The translations under genes were made by a program, and so were the position numbers. This document shows positions 10,077 to 20,900 of a DNA stretch of 64,000 bases, in pieces. The stretch is from Hymenolepis diminuta (Eukaryota; Platyhelminthes; Cestoda; Cyclophyllidea; Hymenolepididae): the NCBI GenBank assembly GCA_900708905.1, contig CAADRB010000046.1, positions 124,001-188,000 of the forward strand, written 5' to 3'. Each line of letters opens with the position of its first letter. Positions within the stretch are counted from its first letter, which is position 1. The notes below the pieces were generated by a model that did not search any database, was not told the DNA's origin, and worked only from the letters and a program-made list of their open reading frames with translations.

Positions 10077-12873
10077 CTATTGACGACCCAATTGATAATC
10101 ACCACAACCGTTCTTCTGACTAAACCTCCTCCTTTCCGGCGGGAATTTCTTCGGCAGCATCGCTTCGTGCACTCTTTTCACCTTTCGATCCATTGACACA
10201 TTGGTGTAGGATTTTTCTCCTACTGCAGGATACGATGCTGATCTGTATCTCAGCAAGATAATTGCAGTACCTCTTCTATAATTCTCTCCCTTCCGCTTTT
10301 TGTAAGCCTCTCTTCTGTCTACCGACTTACGAAATATTCGTTGTTCTTGTTTATGGCTGACCGGCAAGCACATCCTCCGGCTATAAATTGCATTTAGCTT
10401 ATTTCAGGATGGCTCTAGCGAAACTACCGTATGACAAAATTTCCAGGGATAGAAAGAAAAATAACTCTATCCAGAAACATCAAACAAGAGCTAACTAGTG
10501 TTATGGAGTCTCACCGACAGCAAAGCTCAAGCAGATCGCCCTTCGGTGAAAATGAAGGCCACTTACACTGGATAAACTTTAAAGTTTGCTGTAGGATAGC
10601 ACCTTTCACGTCTTCTGCCGATATTAGTGAGTTTCCAATCGACTCCTCTGTTTTCTGGTATCTGATACCGTTAATATAAGTGCTCACCGTTGAAGACAGT
10701 TTGCAGAATGCACTGGGACCCCTTTTCCTGAGCTGAATATTGTCAACAAAGGCCCGTGACCCGTTAGGAGTATGAATCGTCAGCCTATATTTACTTATGA
10801 AATCTTATAATGCATTTATAATGACCAGGGCTTCCTTTTCGATTTGTCTGTAATTCTTTTCTGCCGGTATGACAGTACGGGAGATGTATGCAATCGCTTT
10901 TTCAGAATCATCTGGAAAAATGTGGAGGATAACTGACACTAACAAAAATGAATCATAGTGGGCCAGTAACGGTTCCGAATTCAGCATTGACTTTAGCTTC
11001 TCGAAAGCCTCTTTACAGGCAAGTGATTATTCCTGCGGCATATCCTTGTGCAGGAGTTGATTATTGGAAGCTCTATGTTTGTAGGTAAGGGAGAATTATC
11101 ATAAGATGTTAAACTAAGAAAAGAAAGAAGCCACCCAGATTTGTTAGAGCGAGCATCCTGGCAATGGCATGACTTTCATCGGGATCAGGAAGGAGGTTAG
11201 GAAAAACTGGAATTTGCCAGCCCGATATTGGGAACCATATTTTTCGACGCGGCCCACTCTGAATCTCCAACTACGATTTTGTCGTTCAAGTAAGTTACCG
11301 TACCCAGTAACCTCGATATCATTCTATCCATAATGTATTGGAAAATCTCTGGAGTTGTATTGATTCGAAAGGCAGTCTCGTATATTGGAATAGTTCCGAT
11401 GAGAGTTGATCGTTAGAAGCTCACGATTCTACGAAAGTATACATCTAAAAGGTCAATTTTCGAGAAGAAATTTCCACCATTCAGGATGGTGAAAAGTGTA
11501 TCTGCTACGGGTAGTGAATGGTGATTATCCTCCAATGATGAATTAAGTCTCATGGAAAAATTAGCGCAGATACGTGGCGACCCATTCGGCTTTCGTATTA
11601 CTATAATTGCGACAGCTCATTTTGCACATGTACGTCCATCTATTCTAAATCTACTGATCTTTGCCCCTTATTTTAGGAATAGCATGGCTGTAGTCCGTGT
11701 GCAACTTCTCAAAGTGTCCTCAAAAGCGGCTGTTAATGACTTCATCATTTCTTATTTGCATTGTTGGCAGATTACGCTTTGGATTTTCGGTTCGAGAACA
11801 TTGGACATGTCCATCCAGCCCAACACGGGGTGATTGATATCGTGATCAGCCACATAAAAAACCGTGGAAGCGGTTTTTCCTTTGAAGGCGGACTCGCATT
11901 TCATCGCTCCCGACAATTGCACTGCATTACCTGAAGCACTAGATACTTTTCAAGCCTCATTGAAAACTATGGTGATGTCTGACCCAGTGTCAACCTGCAA
12001 CTCAAGAAATACCCCATTAATGCATAGAGTTTCATAGCGACGTCGACTTATATCAACCTGCATCGTGGTAGGTATGCCGTCCTTCCTTGTGTCCGTACGA
12101 ATTGGAGTCCTAACAGAGATGGTTAAAGAAAGGACAGTCTCTATGGAGATGGAAACCGCCACAAAATCAGCACCTTGGTTTATAATTTGGGTTATCGAGA
12201 TAAGTCTGTCGTGTCTGAAGCTGCGGCGTCGGGTTATTTTCAGCCGATCGATCGATTTCAGGTTTCCTGATTAGGCATACTGAAGTTTTATTGCTTTCAA
12301 CGACATTCGAGTAGGCAATGAGGTTTCAAAATTTGTTGTACTCATCCACCAGATCGTGTAACATAACATCTAGGTTCTTATCTGAAACCAGACAACAATT
12401 TCAAACGAAGTTCTGCATTCATGACGAAAATCCTGAATAAATACCAGCCACCTGAATTGGTCCTCCTTCTGCGACCCATAAGAGAATGCGTTGCACATTC
12501 GATTCATAATGCCTGTGTCTTGTGAATATCTTCACTTTTGCATACGGCCAAACTTAGGCACCTGTAACACCCATTGAAAAGAGAGGTTTTGTCACCAAAC
12601 AAATCGCACTTTCAGATAGTCTCCCCAAAAGTCAAGTTTTCCGTCGGAAGCCGTAGCAGATAGACCAGGTAGAGATCATGGTCACTTTTGCTGAACTTCT
12701 GGAACAGTAGTAATTCTTATTTCATCCTGCAACCCTGCTATTCGATTTTCATAGACGTTCTGGTTCCGAGCATACCACGTCGCAAATATTTCCCCAAGGG
12801 AGGACTCATAATGAAACTCATCGGTTTTCTTAACGCAGTCTTCTGGACCCTTATAAAGTTTCGATAAATTCAT
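10077..12873 (-). pseudogene. gag-pol remnants of the gypsy-like element
   Basis: Reading the minus strand from high to low coordinates: a gag-like piece (12682-12873, containing GEIFATWYARNQNVYE); a protease with VDTGSDITIV (about 11950-12162); reverse transcriptase (about 11620 to 11200) with PNGSPRICANF, KIDLLDVY and the catalytic-site region as YLND where the family has YLDD; RNase H (about 10987 to 10720) with EKAIAYISRT and AEKNYRQIEKEALVII; a linker with LKFIQCKWP leading towards the integrase zinc finger (about 10600 to 10430); and a lysine/arginine-rich pol tail (10077-10373). The catalytic integrase domain is missing between the last two pieces. Frames shift several times. Confidence 0.85.
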
Positions 12874-12952
12874 TTATTCCATGGTGTCTCGAATAATGGC
12901 CGCAATATTAGCAGTTTCGATTGAGTTTATCACCATGTCGTCAGAATCTATT

Positions 12953-13101
12953 ATAGTGTGACAGACTAGAAGTCTCAGTAAGGGTCGGTATAGGCATAGT
13001 TACAAAGTGCCTTTTATCAGTGGGAAAGTAATAAGGAAATTCTCCTTTTCATACGTAGAAGAAATATTGGAAATGGAGAAGTAATAATTACTTCTTTTAG
13101 C
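12953..13101 (-). repeat. 5' LTR of the gypsy-like element, internally deleted
   Basis: It matches both ends of the family LTR (ACTAGAAGTC near its left end; GTAGAAGAAATATTGGAAATGG towards its right end, here split by position only), but about 130 bp of the middle is missing. It is therefore roughly half the length of the other copies. This deletion alone would inactivate the promoter/polyadenylation repeat. Confidence 0.7.
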
Positions 13102-13239
13102 ATTTTGTGTGGCGAAGTCATAACAATTCATGAAGTCATAGTTCAGTAGGCTACTAATGAATTTTGGGTTTTAAAGTCCATTTCAAGTCCATTGCCAGCC
13201 ACAATCTACCCTAATTAGAAGCCAGCAGAGTAAGGGGTT

Positions 13240-13530
13240 AAGTCTTATTGGGTAAGTACAGAAAGTGCCTGGGCTTTCAGATGGTCTATCTGGCATAGAT
13301 TTAACAGAGATAATTAGCAAATGGGTTATAAATGTGTTCCTACAATCGGAGGTAGTACAAGGCATGAATCCTACTTTACAAAAAGGACATGATAAGGATG
13401 GGGAAATATAAATGATAATCAGTTTACATCCACAACCAAAGCTGTCCAATAGGATCTTGCGCGTGCTGGAACATTCTAGAGAATGCGGCGTGGAATGGAT
13501 CGCGTATCTAACAAACCAATCGACGATCAA
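13240..13530 (+). pseudogene. Possible non-LTR (R2-like) reverse transcriptase relic
   Basis: One plus-strand frame reads PGLSDGLSGIDLTEIISKW and, after an in-frame stop, ISLHPQPKLSNRILRVLEH. These resemble two successive blocks of R2/CR1-type reverse transcriptases: a PGPDGL-like start with EI..LFN.WL, then RPIS..P...L..RIL..RL. No catalytic Y.DD block, endonuclease or tail was found. The call is tentative. Confidence 0.35.
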
Positions 13531-14896
13531 TATTCATGCATCGTAGAGCCAATCGTGCTCACAATTACTTACTATGTTCAGTCGACTCTAGCCACAAGAT
13601 AACTCTTGTGTTCCCACTGATTTGGACTTAATCTAACTAACTTTGATGGCAATTTATACATGAGGATTCTACAGGAAGATTGTTGTACTAAGGTTTAGTC
13701 AGGGGCTTATTTTTGTAACACCAGGTACACATTAATTTCTTTTAAACATTTTTCCCAACAGTAGTTGATTGGGAAAATGATTCCGCCTACTTTTCCGCGT
13801 TGATCAATGAAGTGAATTTCAATAAATAAGATCTTTAAAAATTCTAGCCCATTTCTACTTTAATTACTGATCAAGTCATTTGACACAATTCCATTTAATG
13901 AGTAATAAATCAGCATTCTGGAGCTACTAAATTAACATTAGGTAAGACTTTGTAATCCAGAAGTAGGTTTTTTAAGTACACGACTGAAGCATAATTCCGG
14001 CTATTCTAGCGATTGATCCATAATAACCTTGCGCAATCAGTCTGTATCAACTGAAATAGCAAAATGTAATATACAAATTAGCATGCAAGGATTAAGATTT
14101 TAAAAAGTGAAATTCAATCAATTTTCAAACTTATTCACACTCATATAATTTCATATATCGGTAGAAGGTGAACCCAACCGCAGATTAAAATAGTACCATT
14201 TTTTTCACATACCTGAAAAATGGCAATTTCTATTCTTCAATCTAAGCGAATAATTGATGATTTGAATAAAATTTGTTCCAAAATTTTTGATTATTTCAAT
14301 ACAGTTTGACTTCGCACGAGTTTTACATTTACTCGATTAAATGGATGAACAACTTGTTTAGGCCTCCATCCATCAGCAAAATTCTAGAACTTCTTTCGAT
14401 CCCTTATGAGAATATGACTAATCAATTATTCATTCACTCTTTGCAATTTGTTTAGAGTTAGACTTTCCACTATTTAACTTAATTTTGGGCTTCTTATAAC
14501 ACTCAGTTTCCGCTCAGACCTCAGAAAGAGAAAGCAAGATCTGTAGCTCAACCAATATATTTTTGTCTGAAAAAAGAAAAATCCTCTTACGTAGAGTTGG
14601 GTATCTGATAAATGTTAGGCTAGCGGCGATAAGTTCTTCACTAGTGTTCTTACATACCCTGGTCTGAGTGTAGAAATCCAATGACCAATAATGCTGCGCA
14701 GACCGAGGGGTGGAGCTAATGAGCTCCGTCCGAGTGCACCAAACATATTCTCTTAGACCCCCTAACTGGGGTTCAATTTACTAACCTTAAAGTTAGCTAA
14801 ATATATTTAGCTATGACTTCAGACGCGTCGCCACGAAAAATGGCACAACTTTCCGAAATTCCAAGTCCATAGATTTTAAAACACAACATAACGACA
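13531..14896. other. Noncoding region downstream of the SLC1 gene
   Basis: AT-rich sequence with no recognisable coding content. A GC-richer stretch near 14690-14780, containing GGGGTTCAATTTAC, is weakly tRNA-like and shares the 14-bp word TTAAAGTTAGCTAA with 60650. This is not enough to name an element. Confidence 0.35.
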
Positions 14897-14902
14897 TTTA
14901 TT
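14897..14902 (-). promoter_or_regulatory. Polyadenylation signal AATAAA of the SLC1 gene
   Basis: Minus-strand AATAAA about 65 bases past the TAA stop at 14967-14969, at a usual distance for a short 3' untranslated region. Confidence 0.6.
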
Positions 14903-14966
14903 AATGATGAATGTTAAATTACAATCATAACAGGACGGGATTCACAATAAATCAGAATTGGTTCTC

Positions 14967-17900
14967 TTACACAATTTCCCTCAATGAGTTAACTTTTTTC
15001 AACTGAACTGATGCACCAACACTCTCCTCAACGTCGCCCATGCCTTTCAAATCTGTCGAAGACTCTTCACCAGGTCTCACTGTATTCAACTTGCCCTTAC
15101 ATGTGAAATGTGTAAAGGCGACAGTGTAGAGATGGAGAACAGCGATGTTTGTCGTTCGGCAACGATCCCTGAAGACAAAATAAGAAATTATACACGAGTA
15201 GGCTAAGGTGATCTTACTCATCAATTGGCGTAAAGGAGCTTCGTAACTATCTACATTCATCCCTGTCTATTATATTGATTTCATTGGCTAACCCCAGTCT
15301 AGGTCGGATATGATTCAATGCGCCCAAACAATGGGCTTGCATTCACAGCGTATGCATATTCGGTTTCTTTTCCAAACTTTTACTCCGAGTAAATTGGGGC
15401 TGCCAGTTAAGCGCCTCTGCGATAGACCATTAGCCATCTCACGCTTAATGGTTAGCGGCCTAATACTGTGGACACTTCAATTAGCAGTAGAAAGGCCTAA
15501 CAGAACTATAGTGAGCTTCACTACTACTGGTTAATAGGGTCTTAACATAGAGTACATAAACTCCTTCAATAACCCAGGGGCCAAGTCCTTCTATTTGAAG
15601 TCTGGAACATTAGGACACGATATAATGAACTATACCTATTACCTAAAAAGTGAATAAATTAAATACATCCCTTATGAAGCTTTGGCGTCATTCTCTATCT
15701 CTATTCGANNNNNNNNNNNNCCCCCTCCTTCCCCGTTCGGAGAAATTATGGTGATTGCACTAAGGGTTGGGTTGGATGGAAATTGTTTGGCTTACATTAA
15801 CCAATCAATGACGAAAAGAAGGCCAACGTAATTGACCGGAACACCGAGAGAGGAGAGAATGGTGACTAAGATGATCAGGCTGGAACTTGGAATGTTTGGA
15901 ATTGTGAAGACGGCTGAGCCACTTAACAATCTAAAAGCAGAAGGGATTGAACAACATCAGTTTTCTTCACAGAAATTTGTTCAATTTGTAGCTAAGTAAT
16001 AAAATGCATGCAAATTATGCATTTCTAGTTAATTATCGCAAAGAGTACAAATCAGGTTTAATTAGGATCACCGTCAAAAGGAAAATTAAAGATCAAATTT
16101 AGCCCTACTGCACCCATCAACTTTGCCTCGTTCTGTTTCATTTGCATTAGCACAGACTATTCTTTTGGAAGTTTATATTAAAGATAGTTTTATTTACAGA
16201 TAGTGGTATCGAATAAGTCAATTTAAGTAGCAACAGAATAAAAGGTATGGAAGCGAAAACAGTTTCTTTAATTAAATGCTGATTGTTTTTTTCAATCTGA
16301 TCAAAAATAACTTAGCCTACCATTTCAATCAATACGTCTGTATTCATATTTTTCGTATTAAAGGAGGGAACCCAAATTTGATTGGGTTTATCTAATATTC
16401 AAAATTCCTATAATTGTATCATTTAAGAATTTTTATCTATCGATTGACCTGTTTTCCGTAATGAGATTACTTACGGTGGAATAATTTTACGAATTCCATT
16501 TAATTAGTCCGATAGGGTTAAACCACCTCTTTATTGCTATTTTAAACTAAATTACATGATAATGACCACCATCGCAGCAGTTATCGGCGTGTCTGTCAGC
16601 TGGGCAATGAAAAGAGCCGAAGCAGCGAGGAACGTAGCTGAACCATCACCTTTCAGAGCCGCTGTTAGCGGAACAACAAACCTAGACAACTGTAGATCAA
16701 TGCCAAATCGATCACTTGCATCGTACATGTCCGGAATCGCGACAACCCTAGAAGCCATTAACAGCAGAGGTAAATACAGTGACGAAAAACATAATGAATT
16801 TAATCTATTGACTCAACTTACGGAGCAAGGGTGGTGATAGAAATCAGCCAAGTCTTGAAAGTGTATGGAAGAAGGCGGAAGGGGTTTTTACGGGTAAAGA
16901 TGACGTACACGCCAAAGATGATAACCAAATGGATAAGGAGACCGACTAGCACTGTTACCATGAAAAGACCCAACTGGCTGAATGTGCTTGCGAGATCCTT
17001 CGCGCTTGCGATAGGACCAGCAATCATGAAACAGACACCGAGTGGAGTGAATCTATTTGAACGGAAAGTAATTTAAATGAAAAAAGGGAAGACTTGTGAC
17101 AAAATACATCTCAGTCGCCTAAGATTAACACGCTCTCCCAACCTTGAGAGGAAAAAAGAGGTAAAGTGACAAGACCAACCATCATAATTAAACAACCGAT
17201 CACTTAGCAGTGGATATTGGAGACAAAATCTGCTTCGCAATCCAATTCTTTTAAAACCCTGACATTGATCTCGACATCTTTTTGATTCCACTTCCTTTTA
17301 TCATTTATTAGACTTTCCGTTAACTGATTTTATTCCTTTCCGACAGTAATAAATCGCATTTTTTTTCGCCTTGTTATCGGTTATGATATAACATTAATAG
17401 CAGAAACGGAAGAAAAATGGCCTAATTAGCAAAAATTCATTTAGAATCCAAGTGGATTTGGGCTTCAAGGATCGTTCATTTACCTACTTCTCTTTCATCT
17501 GTTTAATTTGTCCACATCAAAAAAGACTATTGATCAGGGTAACTCACGGAAACTTTATTTCACTTGCATCGATTTTATTTGAAAATTGTGAAATACGCAT
17601 ATTTAGATAAATCTTGAGGGTGTTTTAATAAATATGCTTTTAAAATGATTAATTCAAGTTTGCCAAATAAAACAACTATATTCTTGCTGCTTAACCAAAT
17701 TCAGTAGAATGTAAAAAATACCGATAGTCAAAACGGCTAAAAATGAATTACCTAAGCCCAATAAAAGAAGTATTCACAACGTCTGCCTTGGGTTTAGAGA
17801 ACGTATCCTGGAACAGCTCTTATGAGAAACTCTCATTTTACCGCCTCTCTTGTTGGCCGGAATGGACCAGAGAGGTTAGTCATCCACACCACTTCAACTG

Positions 17901-20900
17901 TAGTGACCAGCAAGTGAACATTTAAATGATAGAAATTCATTTAACATTTTATCTTCCGCTCAGACTTTTGTCTCTGTGATTTGTGCATTTATATCCTGTG
18001 CTGCCCGATTTCGGATCCTTTCATGTTCTGGCATTAAATCTTCTAGTTACGTCCTCACTTTTTTTTTCTTTCTTGGTGGTTTCTGTTTCCTCTATAGACC
18101 TCTTGATCTGACTTGGCAGAATAGTCGGAATACAATATCTGTCCCCGCAGATACCTGAGTAACAGAGAATCACAAAATTCACATATGCCTATCTGTGATT
18201 GTATTATGTCTTAAACGATACCCAAACTAGTAAGAAAAGGAAGACGCATATACTTATGCTCATACTAATAAGAAAAGCCTATTTTGTAAAGAGTTAACTC
18301 CCAAATTTGTAAGATCCTATCCACTTAAACACATTTTCACAATTTCTATTAACCGTATTACACTGGTACTAGTATTCAAAAGTTATTAATTTCAAACGAT
18401 TCGAAATTTAAAGTTGGATATTGATACCGAATTAAGTGGGATGATTAAGGTCCCTGCACATTCAAGCTGACCCAACTTTGGGATAACAAATGGGCCTCAA
18501 TGTGGGAATAGGAACTTACTTTAGGAAAAGGTTCATAATTTTGAAAACGATGTCAGATAGTGATTTGAAGAAGTCGAGGAACGGTTTTCCCTTTTCACCG
18601 GTGGTGCCCGCAGCAATGCCAAACGCGAAGCAACAGAAAAGAAGACCTGGAAAGCCAAGAGTTATTCGATAATTTTTTCCCCTCTATTGACATACTTTTT
18701 TAAATGAACAAATAGCCATAAATATTTGTCTATAGTTATTTTGTTAAATCGCAAGAAATGATAAAAACTTAATAAAATATGTGAATCCGATCAATTAATA
18801 AGAGATTAAAGCATAACAGGAATTAGACAAACACTAGAATAAGTGAAATAAAAATAATTTAACCTAATCTTAAAAATAATCATTCAGTTCTTTTATCCCA
18901 ATGGGTAAATTAGCGCCAAAAATTAAGCTATATTTAAGTGCGACGATTTCAGATAATTTGAATCTTCATATAATCATTGTGATTTCCACGAAAGAGGATT
19001 TTGTGTTCTAATTTTACTTAGCATCTATTCTCACCATAACGAAAATCTAGTTTCCTTTACTTAAGTAATATTTATTATATTGAATCTCTTTCAAAGATAA
19101 AAGTAAGAGTTGTTAAAAGCTTAAGAGGCGAATTTAGAAAGTTGACGATTTTAGCGTTAAAGTCAAGATTTAATTTATCAGACAATACAGAGTGACACCC
19201 GCATTTAAGAATAATCGAGGTTTAAAATGAAAGGTCGACGAAATGATTACATTTCCTAATAAATATTAAGTATAAAAGCTTCCGTGCCATTATCTGCAAC
19301 TACTTACCGAGCATATTTACAGAATCGATCTTTTTCACTGTTCGCCCTGTTAAATTGCCTGGGTTGTTGTAGGCAGTTTGCGCCTAGAAAATTGACAGAT
19401 TCGAAATCGATCAAATCCAGGTATAAAATTGATTTAACTATACTAATATTTAACTAATCACACCTAATAGTAAAAATGAGATATAACACCATCAAAGTAA
19501 TTATATCATTTAAGGTAATTAATAGTTAATTTATAAAACTAAAAGAACAAAAAACAAAATTACCTGGAATAGCGGGACCCCAACAAGATTATCCGGGAAG
19601 AGATTGCTAAAAGAAGAAAAATCAATATTTAACAATCTGAGCAATTAAGTTAATTATTTATATAAATCATAACATTAAAATTTCATTGAGTTACCATTGT
19701 CCCTGGAGTTTAAAATTCGAGACAATAAATATATGCATCTAAATGTTTGTGGATAATAATAGAATCAGAAATACGAAGAAGAATAACGACAAAAAAGCAC
19801 ATTTCAGTTCAACGAACGGCAGATGTTATTTAAATTTTTGAATATCACTAAAGAATTTGTGTTAAATTAAAATTATACCAGTTTGAAGGAAACAAATACA
19901 CTAAATGTTGATGAGTGAACTTATTAAAATTAAGTAGGACAAAAGGTCTATACGCTTTAGGAATAAGTGTGCTGAACTATCATACCTATTGAGCTGATAC
20001 TGTCTTAACATTGCGATTGTCGCCCATCTTGAAATAAAAAGAATAGATGTAAGCTACTGTAGTGGCATTTAGTCCATTTATAATCTGTGAGAAGAAATTG
20101 TGGATGAAGAAAAATACAATCGGTGGAGCTCGAAGTACAGTTCGTAGAAATAAGACCTAAACCTTCATATTACAGAATGTTAAATCTACATATCCCTTTT
20201 TACGCGGTTCGATTCTTAAATAAAAAATATATACAAGATGAAATTAACCATTTTAGACTGCTTGAAATTGGAAGACTACGAGAAATTATATAAAAACTTT
20301 CGCCATTAAAGTAGACTTACTAGAGCATGTCGACAAAGATGTCGGAAGTTTGTACTGAATTTTCCATCATGAAATATTTTTTAGAGTTGGAAACGTTTTT
20401 AGCTGTCAGTTGACCTGAAGGAAAGAAACAAAAGAAACTTCATAACATTCTCACATTACTATGAATGCATTACATACATTATTATAAATGCCTATAATAG
20501 ATGTTATTACTACCCCTTCTACTCGAAACAGAGTTTGTAAACCGTCAATAGATAAAAGTCGTTACAGAATCGATAAGTTGGAATGATCATCTGTTCTAAT
20601 ACTAAGCCAGCCAATGAGATGGTCCCACACAAAATTAAAACCAGGTATCAGGGATTCTAAAAGATTATAACTAACCTGGTTTGAGAATAAGACAAGCTAC
20701 AGCGCCACAGATAGCGGCTGTAAAATTAGAGGTCGTGATGAAGGCAAATGTCACGGCACTGATCTTTCCATTCTCCTTCGGATCCAAAGTTGAAGTCACT
20801 GAAATAGCAAAAAAATGGTGCAAGCACCTTAGTAAAATTTTGCTGACTGTTCTCGGGATAATGAAACCGACTTCCAATTATTTTGCTAAATGGATACGTT

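Larger units (their letters stand above)
9535..13101 (-). mobile_element. Degenerate Ty3/gypsy-like LTR retrotransposon
   Basis: An inserted retrotransposon about 3.6 kb long, read on the minus strand. LTRs lie at 9535-9808 and about 12953-13101. Between them, in the order expected of Ty3/gypsy, are remnants of gag, aspartic protease (VDTGSD), reverse transcriptase, RNase H, the start of integrase and a pol tail. The integrase catalytic core is absent. Stops and frameshifts interrupt all parts, so it is not functional. The left flank 9530-9534 is ATTTT and the right flank 13102-13106 is also ATTTT, a probable 5-bp target-site duplication. The same LTR family occurs alone at 1230-1509 and 34834-35112. 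Confidence 0.88.

Noticed and set aside
14690..14780. GC-richer block with GGGGTTCAATTTAC, sharing TTAAAGTTAGCTAA with 60650
   Set aside because: One 14-bp word in common and a B-box-like string are too little in AT-rich DNA to define a SINE or tRNA.
16556..16837. Plus-strand open frames of 80-93 codons opposite the SLC1 exons
   Set aside because: They mirror the minus-strand SLC1 exons, whose protein similarity and splice sites are clear.
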